The notes under the pieces: generated by a model
What the model was told of the DNA's origin: nothing
Seen by the model: the letters and a program-made list of their open reading frames with translations, nothing else
Databases searched by the model: none
Part shown: in pieces, positions 8,464 through 17,150 of the stretch
Layout: each line of letters starts with the position of its first letter
Numbering within the stretch: position 1 is the first letter of the stretch
Assembly: GCA_049976245.1 (NCBI GenBank)
Contig: JBMFIQ010000033.1
Span: forward strand, 1-23,890
Reading direction: 5' to 3'
Length of the DNA stretch: 23,890 nucleotides
Source of the DNA: Microbacter sp049976245
GTDB taxonomy: Bacteria; Bacteroidota; Bacteroidia; Bacteroidales; Paludibacteraceae
Position numbers and translations under genes: made by a program

Positions 8464-9540
8464 TTATCGGACAAAAACCATTTTCCATGGATTGACACCC
8501 ACGGCAAAACTGAACAATTTCTTTCCGGTTGAATCGAAACAATATACCGTACCGTTGGACACATAATCGGTTGCCGAAGAAGCAATGTAAACATTTCCCG
8601 TTGCATCATCCACGGCAATTCCGCTTGCCAATGGAATGGATGTCCCATCCGAAATAAAATCGGCAGCAACGCCCGTGGTTAAATCCATCACTTTAACCGA
8701 AGATTGCTTTGTGCCATAATCATAATTGCAATAATACAATTTTGACCCGCTTATGGCAAAATCCACGGCAGCCGAATTCGGATACGTTGCAGTAACCACA
8801 TCAGTAGAAGGATCAATCTGTTGCAAAGCGCCCTGAATGGATCCGTAATTCCCGCGCGACAGCAAATAGACCTTTTTGTCATTCCCCGTTTTGAGCAAGA
8901 ACGGATTCACAAGCACCGTGATGGTTTTTACCGGTTTAAATGTTGCCAAATCAATGACCGAAACAGTGTTTGAATAGTTTGGATAATTCAATCCTCCTGA
9001 ATTTGAGACATACAATTTGCCGTTGGCCACACAAATACCATCAGGATTGGAACCAGCTTTGGTCATGGCATCTACCGTTAAACTCGCCGTATCGATGCGC
9101 ACCACCGAACTGTCGAACGAACACACATACGCTTTGTTTTGATAAAATGCAATCTCTCTGGGTTGTCTTGCCACAGTGCCGTTAAACAACGGAATCTTTT
9201 TGATGGATTTACCCGTAAGATCCGTCACCTCAATGTCGCTTGAAACATTCATTACAATATACAATTTACCGCCATAAATGGCCATGTCATTCCCCGTATC
9301 TCCCAATCCACGGTTATTTTGCAACATAAACCAATTTTGAGTTGCCGTTTGATTCAATAAATTGAATTGGGTCAGCGACGAATTATTCTGATTCCACGAC
9401 CCTTGATTTAATACGTACATCGACTGCGCACTCGGAATCACGTTGGGATGATTCCCGGCAGGCTCATTTGTTGAACACGAAGATACAAACAAACCAAACA
9501 TCAAATACAACAAAAACGGAAGTAAATTTCTTTTTTTCAT
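8464..9540 (-). CDS. btuG: BtuG-like surface lipoprotein, beta-propeller (YncE/DUF5074 type)
   Basis: 358 aa. The signal peptide ends in the lipobox VSSC (Cys22), indicating a lipoprotein. The rest is built of short repeating beta segments (for example SMYVLNQGSWNQNNSSL, KLYIVMNVSSDIEVTDL, KAYVCSFDSSVVRID, KLYVSNSGG, NVYIASSATDYVSNGTVYCFD), as in a seven-bladed YncE-like propeller. In Bacteroides, BtuG is a cobalamin-binding surface lipoprotein that partners the outer-membrane transporter BtuB. The same pairing here, 32 bases downstream of btuB and behind a cobalamin riboswitch, makes B12 capture the most likely role. The identification rests on fold-like repeats plus context, so a generic YncE-family protein remains possible. 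Confidence 0.8.
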   Translation of the reverse strand: MKKRNLLPFLLYLMFGLFVSSCSTNEPAGNHPNVIPSAQSMYVLNQGSWNQNNSSLTQFNLLNQTATQNWFMLQNNRGLGDTGNDMAIYGGKLYIVMNVSSDIEVTDLTGKSIKKIPLFNGTVARQPREIAFYQNKAYVCSFDSSVVRIDTASLTVDAMTKAGSNPDGICVANGKLYVSNSGGLNYPNYSNTVSVIDLATFKPVKTITVLVNPFLLKTGNDKKVYLLSRGNYGSIQGALQQIDPSTDVVTATYPNSAAVDFAISGSKLYYCNYDYGTKQSSVKVMDLTTGVAADFISDGTSIPLASGIAVDDATGNVYIASSATDYVSNGTVYCFDSTGKKLFSFAVGVNPWKMVFVR

Positions 9541-9572
9541 AACAAATCATTTAATATTTATATTATTTAACA

Positions 9573-11546
9573 CTAAAACGTCACACCTAGAGTAACCCGC
9601 CAAGAACGACCTGGCATTGGATAATTTTTAACAACCACATATTGCTCATTCCAAACATTCATCACCTCGCCTTTGGCCTGAATGGTCACGTTTGATAATG
9701 GGAAATCATGCCAGAGCGAAAAACCACCATCGGAATAACCCGGCAAAACACTATGACTTAAATCAAAGCGATCACCTGAAAACAACATATTGTAAGCAAC
9801 ATTCACCCAAGGCATCAAACACCCAACGGTGATTGCCCCAGATTGCTTGGGCGTATAAGCAATTTGTTGCCGATAAGACGACCATTGCGGATTGGTTAAA
9901 TCCAAAGCGGACTGAAAACTTTCGCTGCCATCAAAAATCAAACGCAACTTCCGATTCAGTTGCCAAGCGCTTTGAAATGCCACGTCAACCCCGTGAATGG
10001 AAACCAGCCCCAAATTCAACATTGACCAGATAAACAAATTCGCCGAAGGCACCGCAACAATTTTATTCAATACCCTGTTGTAGTACCCATCAACCGACAC
10101 GGAAAAAAAAGCATTGTGCGACAAAAAACGATAAGACGTTCCGACATTCCACTGCTGAGCTACTTCGGGTTTAAGTGGCACATTGCCTATACCGGTATAA
10201 TAAAGCTCATTAAACGTTGGCATGCGAAAACTCTCTTTGTAGAAAGCTCTCCATTCCCAGGACAATTGCTTGAAAGGATGGACACTCATGCTGATGAAAG
10301 GAGACAAACGAAAATGATGAGGAGACTGCGTCCCAACCGTCACCCAATCATTGATATAGGTTGAAAGCAAAGCAATTTCACTTTGAAACGATGCAACATG
10401 AAGCCGTTCCTTAACCGAACCGTAAACCGACAACCGCGATGGTTGTGAAAATCCGCTCAAATTTGCATTGAGATGATTGTAAACCAAATCAGTAGCTGCT
10501 GAAAACTGAAACAATGAGTCCCACTTTTGAGCTAAAACACCCGACAAATCATATTCCTGTTGTCGAAACCGATTGTCAATTCCTCCCGACGCATTCAGAA
10601 AATAAGGATCCACATAGCGTGTATCACTGTTCACTGCTTTCAATCCGACGGCGTATTGTGTTTTGCTTAAACCCGTAGAACTAAAACGCGATTGCACAAA
10701 ATAATCCTGATCGTACAATCGTTGCCCTTGCGCAGCCGTTGGATTGTAAAAAATGACAGCACCGGGCAATCCACGCGCACTGATTACGGTGTACAGTTTG
10801 GTAATCCATTGATGATAAGCATCCGGAAGGTAAAACAAATTCATTTCGGCATGATAAAAATGCACATCACTGTTTGTCCTCATCAAATGTTGAGTAGAAT
10901 CGCCATTCTGAAGGGTAAAAGGATAATGTCCGTTGGTATATTGCGTTTCGAACATGAGCGTGGAAGAAAAATGGGACGACCAACGATTGGCCATCCACAG
11001 CGAGGGATGAATCCAACCAAAAGATCCGTTCTGCAAAAAAAACTGAGCACGATAAACGGACGAAGAATCAAAAACAGGGCGCTGCGTGACCACCGTCAAC
11101 AATCCGGCCGAAGCAAACGCTCGTGCAGATTCCAACACATCGTCATTGTCACCATTGGACAATGAGATGGTTTTGACATGATCCAATGAGACCTTACTTA
11201 GATCGATTTCTCCGTTTTGCGCATCACTCATTAGCCAACCGTCATAATTCACGGCTGTATGTGTAGGACCAAGTCCCCGAATCGAAATCGTTTTCAACCC
11301 GCCAATGCCTCCGTAATCCTTCACAATGACTCCTGCAAAATGCTTTACCACATCCGAAATCTGTACAGCATTCATGGCGGCAAGCGTGGAAGCATTGAAT
11401 GTTTGAATGGGAGTTAACGTATTATGATGTTGAGGCAATGCAACGGCTGTAACCGTCAGTTCGTGCATAATGTGCACGCTGTCTTTCTGAGCATGCAATC
11501 CAGTAGCGGCAAATAGGAGAACCGACAATAATATCGGCTTCTCCAT
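9573..11546 (-). CDS. btuB: TonB-dependent outer-membrane cobalamin receptor
   Basis: 657 aa from the chosen start. Signal peptide MEKPILLSVLLFAATGLHAQ, then a TonB-box-like ELTVTAVA, then a plug domain (about 30-150; SDVVKHFAGVIVKDYGGIGG, then TISIRGLGPTHTAVNYDG). A long beta-barrel follows, ending in SWRVTLGVTF with the terminal Phe typical of outer-membrane proteins. There is no N-terminal carboxypeptidase-like domain, as expected for BtuB rather than SusC. I chose the ATG at 11546: the frame is open upstream to a TTG at 11645 and contains an ATG at 11597, but that upstream stretch holds the leader terminator, and only 11546 gives a clean signal peptide. Regulation by the upstream cobalamin riboswitch supports B12 as substrate. 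It is co-transcribed with btuG. Confidence 0.92.
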   Translation of the reverse strand: MEKPILLSVLLFAATGLHAQKDSVHIMHELTVTAVALPQHHNTLTPIQTFNASTLAAMNAVQISDVVKHFAGVIVKDYGGIGGLKTISIRGLGPTHTAVNYDGWLMSDAQNGEIDLSKVSLDHVKTISLSNGDNDDVLESARAFASAGLLTVVTQRPVFDSSSVYRAQFFLQNGSFGWIHPSLWMANRWSSHFSSTLMFETQYTNGHYPFTLQNGDSTQHLMRTNSDVHFYHAEMNLFYLPDAYHQWITKLYTVISARGLPGAVIFYNPTAAQGQRLYDQDYFVQSRFSSTGLSKTQYAVGLKAVNSDTRYVDPYFLNASGGIDNRFRQQEYDLSGVLAQKWDSLFQFSAATDLVYNHLNANLSGFSQPSRLSVYGSVKERLHVASFQSEIALLSTYINDWVTVGTQSPHHFRLSPFISMSVHPFKQLSWEWRAFYKESFRMPTFNELYYTGIGNVPLKPEVAQQWNVGTSYRFLSHNAFFSVSVDGYYNRVLNKIVAVPSANLFIWSMLNLGLVSIHGVDVAFQSAWQLNRKLRLIFDGSESFQSALDLTNPQWSSYRQQIAYTPKQSGAITVGCLMPWVNVAYNMLFSGDRFDLSHSVLPGYSDGGFSLWHDFPLSNVTIQAKGEVMNVWNEQYVVVKNYPMPGRSWRVTLGVTF

Positions 11547-11597
11547 GAACGCAGAAACCCGATAAAACAATCGAACAACAAGGGAAAATAAAAACAT

Positions 11598-11622
11598 AAA
11601 AAAACTGTTTGTAACCAAACAG
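11598..11622 (-). terminator. Leader terminator of the btuB riboswitch
   Basis: On the - strand CTGTTTG, loop GTTA, CAAACAG forms a perfect 7-bp stem (11605-11611 with 11616-11622), immediately followed by seven T residues (11604-11598). It sits between the cobalamin aptamer and the btuB start, so it can act as the transcriptional expression platform. The segment 11668-11674 is complementary to 11613-11619 and could open it. Confidence 0.8.
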
Positions 11623-11709
11623 CTTTCATGGGAACGCAAAATCAAATGGAAACTATGCAGATTCTCATTTGGTTAAAAGCTCTTTCCTCGAAAGCTCTAA
11701 CAACGATCA

Positions 11710-11890
11710 TCGCATGGCAGGTCTCCTGACTTGTCCGCGTTTCAAACAGCCTTCCCATTTTCAATGTCAATAGTGGCTAAAGATGTTGTTGAAACGTTGC
11801 ATAGGACTTACAGTAGCGGGACTGTTCAGGACTTTCACCTGATTCCCTTTTAATCGTCCGACATGAACATGCCGTAACGAACCAATGCGA
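11710..11890 (-). ncRNA. Cobalamin (adenosylcobalamin-type) riboswitch
   Basis: On the - strand the aptamer has the conserved core AGGGAATCAGGTGAAAGTCC, then the B12-box region CCCGCTACTGTAAGTCC, and the 3' element AAGTCAGGAGACCTGCC. The closing P1 helix is visible: TCGCAT plus GG at the 5' end (11882-11890) pairs with CC plus ATGCGA at the 3' end (11710-11717), with one bulged T. Known members switch off B12 uptake genes when cobalamin is abundant. Here it precedes btuB-btuG by 163 bases. Confidence 0.95.
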
Positions 11891-11893
11891 CCA

Positions 11894-11926
11894 CAAAGAT
11901 AAAATTTATTTTCGACACCAAGTCAA
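11894..11926 (-). promoter_or_regulatory. Promoter of the btuB-btuG transcript
   Basis: TATCTTTG (11901 down to 11894 on the - strand) is a full TAnnTTTG -7 match. Weak -33 candidates TTGA (11926-11923, spacing 21) or TTGG (11921-11918, spacing 16) lie upstream. The predicted transcription start near 11890 coincides with the first base of riboswitch P1. Confidence 0.7.
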
Positions 11927-12227
11927 CTCATCTCAAGTTTTTTTTGCAGAGAAACGTTACATTTTGATGCCACGAAAATGGTTCAAATGGAAAACATCAC
12001 AACCAAAATTTGTAGAAAACTGACTTTCTTTCAAAAAAAGGTTCAACGAATGAATTTTTCAAACAAAAAGAAACGAGCCGTAAAAACAGCTTACGCTCAG
12101 GAGCATAATTATTTGGAGAAATCATCACACTCTTAGTATTAAAAAAATAAACATTTGAAACAGACATGGATCAAAGCGATGTTTTCTTTTGTTCTTCAAG
12201 AAAAAACCAAAAAAGATCAATGCTGCG
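11927..12227. other. Intergenic region between the btuB promoter and the murF-alr gene end
   Basis: AT-rich, about 300 bases, no ORF with coding character. The only structure I can support is the terminator-like hairpin at 12064-12098 on the - strand. Confidence 0.6.
12064..12098 (-). terminator. Possible terminator of the murF-alr operon
   Basis: On the - strand GAGCGTAA (12098-12091) pairs with TTACGGCTC (12083-12075) with one bulged base, followed by a T-rich GTTTCTTTTTG. It lies about 130 bases after the murF-alr stop, and the U-run is interrupted. Confidence 0.45.
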
Positions 12228-14714
12228 TCATTCCTGAAAATAAACACGCTTAACACGCCGCGACACGTTGGTTAATAATTCGTATGAAATGGTACCAATG
12301 GAAGCCGCCACTTGAGAAATGGGCAATCGGTCGCCAAAAACAACCACGGCATCTCCTTCATGCACATCCAATCCGGTCACGTCAATCATGGTAACATCCA
12401 TGCAGACTGTACCAACCACAGGCACTATTTCCCCGTGAATCAACATTTTACCAACGCCGTTGCTAAACCGACGATCATAACCGTCAGCATAACCAATGGG
12501 TAACACGGCAATGGTGCTATCCTGTTCAATCTTCCCTTTTCGACTGTAACCGACTGTTTCTCCCGCCTTGACATTTCGCACCTGCAACACGGTGGTAATC
12601 AGTGAGCAAACATTCAAAATGTCAGACGACCCAACAGCGCTGATGCCGTAATGTCCAATGCCCAATCGAACCATATCAAATTGATATTGAGGGAATCGTT
12701 CAATGCCGGCCGAGTTCAGTAGATGTCTTAACACACGATATCCGCAGGCAGATTCCAATTGATCGGCACATCGCGTAAAAACGGCCACCTGTTGATGCGT
12801 AAATGGATCAAATTGGGCTTCATCAGCTCCCGCTAAATGCGAAAAAACCGATTGCACATGAACAGTGCCTGTGGATCGAAGGAGCGTCGTTAATTCCTGC
12901 ATATCTTTTTCCTCAAAGCCCAACCGATGCATTCCACTGTCAATTTTAATGTGCACCGGATAATCCGAAATACCTTGCCGAGATGCACTTCTGATGAACG
13001 ATTCCAACAGATTAAAACTATAAATTTCAGGCTCTAATTGATATTCAAACAACAAATTGAAACTGTTTGCTTCTGGATTCATCACCATGATTGGGATATG
13101 AATGCCTTCACGACGCAGTTCAACTCCTTCGTCGGCAACTGCCACCGCAAGATAGTCACATGATTGATGTTGAAGCGTTCTGGCCACTTCAACAGCTCCA
13201 CTTCCGTAAGCAAAGGCTTTGACCATGCTCACAATGCGTGTTTCAGGACGTAATTTTGATCGAAAATAGTTAAAATTGTGCACCAGCGCACTCAAATTGA
13301 CTTCCAATATCGTCTGATGCGCAATGTTTTCCAATTGTTCCGACAAAAACTCAAAATGAAATTTCCTCGAACCTTTTAACAATATAACTTCGTTTTTCCA
13401 GCTTTTCCAAGTTTCAGATTGCAGAAAACTTTCCGTCGTGTCAAAAAAGGATGCGTCAGACAACTCGAAACGATCGGCATATTTTGAAATTTCCGTTCCA
13501 ATCCCGACAAACCGTTGGATGCCGTTATCTTTAATCAACTGAGCAATGTGTGAATAAAGCACGTCACTTCGTTCACCGCTTTGCAAAATATCAGACAAAA
13601 TGATGGTTTTTCTCATCTCTTTGTCCTTAGCCTGACGATGTAAGAAATCGAGGGCTATGCTCAACGAATTGATATCGGCATTGTAACTGTCATTAATCAC
13701 CAGGCAGTCATTGCGCCCTTCTTTGACTTCCAAACGCATAGCCACCGGTTCCAGATGACTCATTCGTTCGTTCAACAAACCTGCATCAATCCGTTTCCCG
13801 GCCATCAATTCATCCAGCACAATCCAAATGGCTAAGCAATGCAAACTATTTTCAACAGACGCATCATCCAAAAACGGAATGGTATATTCGTAGGAACGTC
13901 CTTCCCATTCACAACTAATGGCGGTACTTTTGACATTTTTTTCGATCTTCTTGATTTGCAAATGAGCTGACTCGCTGTATCCCCACGTAAAACGGCGACA
14001 TTTCAATGACGATTCCACAATGCACTGCTCCACCAATTTTTGATCTTTACATGATATAAGCCATTCACTATCAACAAATAACTGTAACTTTTCGTTGCAT
14101 TTCTCAACCAATGAATGAAAGTTTTCCTGATGTGCCTGGCCAATATTGGTCATTAAACCAATCGTAGGACGAATGATATGTTCCAACCGTTCAATTTCTC
14201 CTTTTTGTGAAATGCCGGCTTCAAACAAAGCCAATGTATGTTGTTCATTCAATTGCCAGACAGACAAAGGAACGCCAATTTGAGAATTATAACTGCGCGG
14301 TGATCTAACTAAATGATATTCTGAATGTAACAACTGAGAAAGCCATTCCTTGACAATGGTCTTTCCGTTACTTCCGGTAATGCCGATCACCGGCAATGTA
14401 AAATGGTTGCGGTGAAATGCCGCCAATTGTTGCAATGCTTTCAAAGTGTCTGGAACCACCAAAAAATTGGCTTCATCCATAGAAGCAAAATCGTGAGTGA
14501 ATTCACTCACCACAAAATCACGAACCCCACGATGATACAAGTCACGCACGTATCGGTGACCGTCATTGCTGTTCGAACGCAAAGCAAAAAACAAGGTTCC
14601 TTCCGAATAAATCAAGGAACGACTGTCGGTTAATAAACGAACAACAGGCCCATCATGACGAACAATGGACGTCCCGCCGACAATTTGAGCTATATGAAAA
14701 AATGAATAATCCAT
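12228..14714 (-). CDS. murF-alr: Bifunctional MurF - alanine racemase fusion
   Basis: 828 aa with two enzyme domains. Residues 1 to about 465 are a Mur ligase: ATP-binding GITGSNGKT (111-119), NIGQAH (190-195) and NDSYNADINS (341-350), all expected of UDP-MurNAc-tripeptide:D-Ala-D-Ala ligase. Residues about 468-828 are a fold type III alanine racemase: PLP lysine Lys499 in MVKAFAYGSG, HIKIDSGMHRLGF (588-600), catalytic Tyr723 in VGYSRKG, CMDVTMID (771-778) and the C-terminal YELLTNVSRR. The racemase makes the D-Ala that, after D-Ala-D-Ala formation, the ligase adds to the peptidoglycan precursor. This fusion is a known Bacteroidota arrangement. Both active sites look intact. It is the last gene of a three-gene operon, 23 bases after yggS. 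Confidence 0.96.
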   Translation of the reverse strand: MDYSFFHIAQIVGGTSIVRHDGPVVRLLTDSRSLIYSEGTLFFALRSNSNDGHRYVRDLYHRGVRDFVVSEFTHDFASMDEANFLVVPDTLKALQQLAAFHRNHFTLPVIGITGSNGKTIVKEWLSQLLHSEYHLVRSPRSYNSQIGVPLSVWQLNEQHTLALFEAGISQKGEIERLEHIIRPTIGLMTNIGQAHQENFHSLVEKCNEKLQLFVDSEWLISCKDQKLVEQCIVESSLKCRRFTWGYSESAHLQIKKIEKNVKSTAISCEWEGRSYEYTIPFLDDASVENSLHCLAIWIVLDELMAGKRIDAGLLNERMSHLEPVAMRLEVKEGRNDCLVINDSYNADINSLSIALDFLHRQAKDKEMRKTIILSDILQSGERSDVLYSHIAQLIKDNGIQRFVGIGTEISKYADRFELSDASFFDTTESFLQSETWKSWKNEVILLKGSRKFHFEFLSEQLENIAHQTILEVNLSALVHNFNYFRSKLRPETRIVSMVKAFAYGSGAVEVARTLQHQSCDYLAVAVADEGVELRREGIHIPIMVMNPEANSFNLLFEYQLEPEIYSFNLLESFIRSASRQGISDYPVHIKIDSGMHRLGFEEKDMQELTTLLRSTGTVHVQSVFSHLAGADEAQFDPFTHQQVAVFTRCADQLESACGYRVLRHLLNSAGIERFPQYQFDMVRLGIGHYGISAVGSSDILNVCSLITTVLQVRNVKAGETVGYSRKGKIEQDSTIAVLPIGYADGYDRRFSNGVGKMLIHGEIVPVVGTVCMDVTMIDVTGLDVHEGDAVVVFGDRLPISQVAASIGTISYELLTNVSRRVKRVYFQE

Positions 14715-14737
14715 AATCCAACCGTCTATTCATGAAA

Positions 14738-15415
14738 TTAAACCAAGGCACAGGGACGCAATCCAAACAACGCAGTACCAATACGAACCATGGTACTTCC
14801 TTCTTCGACAGCAATGAGATAATCATTGGTCATACCCATAGACAAAACCGAAAAATCACGCTCGTCTCGAGACACATCTTCCTTCATTTCAGTGAATAAA
14901 CGATGCAACGATTTGAATTCGGATCGAATCTGCTGTTGATCGTCTGTGTAAGTAGCCATGCCCATCAACCCGACAACATGAAGAAATCGCAAGGAATGAA
15001 ACAATTCAGAATGAAAAAACGGTTTAACCTCGTCCATTGAAAATCCGAATTTGGTTGACTCTTGTGCTATATGCACCTGTAACAAGCCATCAACGTGAAT
15101 ATTCATTTTGGCAGCCTCTTTCTCCACAGCCTCAATCAAGTGAATTGAATCAAGACTTTGAATCATTTTCACTAATGGAAGCACCGTTTTAATTTTATTG
15201 GTCTGCAAATGACCGATAAAATGCCATTCAATATCTTTAGGCAGTTTAGCTTGTTTTTGAACCAATTCCTGAACGCGACTCTCTCCAAATTGTTTTAATC
15301 CGGCTTGATAGGCCTCATATATCGCTTCTTCGGGATGAAACTTGGATACACCGACCAATTGTACATGAACCGGCAATGTAGAAGCAAGAGCCTGATAGTT
15401 TTGTATGATATTCAT
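14738..15415 (-). CDS. yggS: YggS/PLPBP-family pyridoxal phosphate homeostasis protein
   Basis: 225 aa, single-domain PLP-binding TIM-barrel protein. Lys25 in LVGVSKFHP is the PLP lysine. FGESRVQEL, WHFIGHLQTNKIK, LLQVHIAQESTKFGF, LSMGMTNDY and the phosphate-binding VRIGTALFG are all family signatures. Members have no established enzyme activity and act in vitamin B6 and amino-acid homeostasis. The position upstream of a PLP-dependent racemase (23-base gap) fits that. It is 21 bases after the DUF4494 gene. Confidence 0.95.
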   Translation of the reverse strand: MNIIQNYQALASTLPVHVQLVGVSKFHPEEAIYEAYQAGLKQFGESRVQELVQKQAKLPKDIEWHFIGHLQTNKIKTVLPLVKMIQSLDSIHLIEAVEKEAAKMNIHVDGLLQVHIAQESTKFGFSMDEVKPFFHSELFHSLRFLHVVGLMGMATYTDDQQQIRSEFKSLHRLFTEMKEDVSRDERDFSVLSMGMTNDYLIAVEEGSTMVRIGTALFGLRPCALV

Positions 15416-15436
15416 AAGAAATAAACTTATAATTCA

Positions 15437-15898
15437 TTAATTTTCAACAACTGTAGGAGAAATATTTCCCTGAGAAATCATGGGATAAACATCCATGATA
15501 GGCGTTTCCGACACAGCAACCACTTCCCAATCGGACAATGTGTTTTTCAGACGTTCCATCAAAACGGTTAATGCTTCTTTCAGATCAGCAGCTTGAACCA
15601 TCATCGTCGTTGCCGTTTTTTTCTCCACGGCTTTTTCTTCGTCTAAAGTCACAAAATTGACTTTGCACCGATACCATTTGTCGCCTGAAGGGTTTTCAAA
15701 CAACTCATGAATGCGTGCCCGTCGAATGTTACTTACCACAAATTCGCCACTTACAAAGGGTTCAATTTCTTTGATGATTCGAGCTTCCACTTCAGTAAAC
15801 GAAATGGCATCAACCAGATAAGGTTCAGTCACTTTTTTGGGCAAACCGTCTTCTCCGGTTTTGTCATAACGCACTTTGCATTCAAACCAATTATGCAT
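15437..15898 (-). CDS. DUF4494 domain protein
   Basis: 153 aa, soluble, no signal peptide or membrane segment. MHNWFECKVRYDKTGEDGLPKKVTEPYLVDAISFTEVEARI spans 1 to about 41 (key elements HNWFECKVRY, KKVTEPYLVDA, SFTEVEARI). This is the hallmark of DUF4494, a small Bacteroidota family of unknown function that I recognise from memory. There appear to be two related halves: the second has KWYRCKVNFVTLDEE and a Lys/Glu-rich helix. I chose the ATG at 15898; the frame is open two codons further to a TTG at 15904, which is not needed. It is the first gene of the operon leading to yggS and murF-alr. Confidence 0.88.
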   Translation of the reverse strand: MHNWFECKVRYDKTGEDGLPKKVTEPYLVDAISFTEVEARIIKEIEPFVSGEFVVSNIRRARIHELFENPSGDKWYRCKVNFVTLDEEKAVEKKTATTMMVQAADLKEALTVLMERLKNTLSDWEVVAVSETPIMDVYPMISQGNISPTVVEN

Positions 15899-15980
15899 AA
15901 ACAAATCGCTTTATGTTAATGAAACTTTGCTTTATCAACCAATCAAACTGTTCATTGTTTTCGAACATTTGATCACCCTG

Positions 15981-16012
15981 CAAAGGTAAAGTTTTATTGA
16001 TAAATTCTATTC
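15981..16012 (-). promoter_or_regulatory. Promoter of the DUF4494-yggS-murF/alr operon
   Basis: TACCTTTG (15988 down to 15981 on the - strand) matches the -7 consensus fully. A TTGA-like -33 element lies about 21 bases upstream. The start of transcription would be near 15977, giving a leader of about 79 bases. Confidence 0.6.
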
Positions 16013-16327
16013 AACAACTTATAAATCGTGCAGACAATGAAGTCAAGTGCAGTGGCAATCTCTGCTGCTTTCGATAGATCTAATCCCAAAAACCTATTTT
16101 CAAAAACAACAAAACATCAAAACGAGGCAATCAAGAGCATCTGACAAAATCAAATTTCAGCACATCATTGAGATCACAATAGCCATCACAAAAAAATTCA
16201 ATTCATCATTCAAAACTAACAAACTGATTAACAAATTGATCCATTTTCATCTCAAAATATTGGATGATTGCATTGATTTTTTTCGTCATTTTTTATCAGT
16301 GGATATGCATAAAACCAAAAATAGTGT
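15989..16327. other. Intergenic region between divergent genes
   Basis: Very AT-rich stretch of about 340 bases between the DUF4494 operon promoter and the T9SS protein promoter. A 101-codon open frame (16047-16352, +) is present, but its Lys/Ile/Asn-rich composition and its overlap with the next promoter argue against a gene. I see no RNA gene or repeat. Confidence 0.6.
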
Positions 16328-16335
16328 TATATTTG
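16328..16335 (+). promoter_or_regulatory. -7 promoter element of the T9SS-sorted protein gene
   Basis: TATATTTG is a full TAnnTTTG match. No convincing -33 TTTG is present. Transcription would start near 16339, about 25 bases before the ATG. Confidence 0.5.
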
Positions 16336-16363
16336 CAAAAATAATTTTCTAAATTTCATTCTT

Positions 16364-17125
16364 ATGAAGCTATTTACTCATTTTTCGAAATTTGCATTAA
16401 TAGGCATCTTTTTAGTGTCAGGACTGTCACTCGCAGCTCAGACAACGGTCTTAAGCGACAATTTCAGTGACCTGACCGCCGGCACATTCAGCAATCAGGA
16501 TTCCACTGGCATGTCCAATCTATTTCCATCCGATCGAATGGATCAATGGAATCACAACAAATGCTACCAGGTTTACTACGGTGCTACCGTACTCAGAATT
16601 GGAGCTAAGAAAGCTCCCGGTATTTTACAAACCGACACTTTGAATTTATCCGGCAGTTTCTCTATTACTTTTAGTGGTTATTCATGGGCTTATGATGCCA
16701 ACAACATTCATATATTATTGAATGGAAATGTATTAACCACCGTTACATTCCCAAATGGACCCATTAGCAGTTTAGGAGATCTAGCTCAATACACCATCAA
16801 TGGATCGGGTGGAACAGGAAAAGATGTGATTGCATTTGAAGGCGTATCGCAATACAATCGTTTTCTTTTGACTGACATTGCCATCAATACTTATCCAGCA
16901 ACAGCCATTTCAGTCACTTCCAACGATCAACAACAAGGGCCTTATGCCATTCAAGGTATTTTATTTATCAACACGTCACAACCTAAGCCAGTTTATATCT
17001 ATTCAGCTACAGGATCATTGGTACGTACCTTCATGAGCAACTCAGGAACAAACACGGTGTCGTTGCCTCAGGGACTGTATTTGGTTAAAATTGGAAGCAA
17101 AGTGTATAAAGTATTGGTACAATAG
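16364..17125 (+). CDS. Secreted protein with T9SS type A C-terminal sorting domain
   Basis: 253 aa. Signal peptide at the N-terminus (MKLFTHFSKF, then a hydrophobic core ending SLAAQ, cleavage near residue 25). The middle part (about 26-180) is rich in beta segments, Ser, Thr, Asn and Gly (for example LSDNFSDLTAG, ITFSGYSWAYDANNIHILLNG), resembling a jelly-roll or carbohydrate-binding-like sandwich; I cannot name a family. The C-terminal ~75 residues, ending VYIYSATGSLVRTF, then TVSLPQGLYLVKIGSKVYKVLVQ (split here; key GLYLVKIG), have the pattern of the type IX secretion sorting domain that targets proteins across the outer membrane. No catalytic motif is recognised. It is transcribed alone: own promoter, own terminator. 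Confidence 0.85.
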   Translation: MKLFTHFSKFALIGIFLVSGLSLAAQTTVLSDNFSDLTAGTFSNQDSTGMSNLFPSDRMDQWNHNKCYQVYYGATVLRIGAKKAPGILQTDTLNLSGSFSITFSGYSWAYDANNIHILLNGNVLTTVTFPNGPISSLGDLAQYTINGSGGTGKDVIAFEGVSQYNRFLLTDIAINTYPATAISVTSNDQQQGPYAIQGILFINTSQPKPVYIYSATGSLVRTFMSNSGTNTVSLPQGLYLVKIGSKVYKVLVQ

Positions 17126-17150
17126 AAACAACTCATCACAAAATGAACGA

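Noticed and set aside
11547..11645. Longer btuB reading frame starting at TTG 11645
   Set aside because: The extra codons overlap the leader terminator hairpin and U-run and would place a second hydrophobic stretch ahead of a normal signal peptide.
16047..16352. 101-codon open frame on + in the intergenic region
   Set aside because: Composition is dominated by Lys, Ile, Asn and Ser as expected from AT-rich noncoding DNA. It resembles no family I know and runs through the promoter of the next gene.
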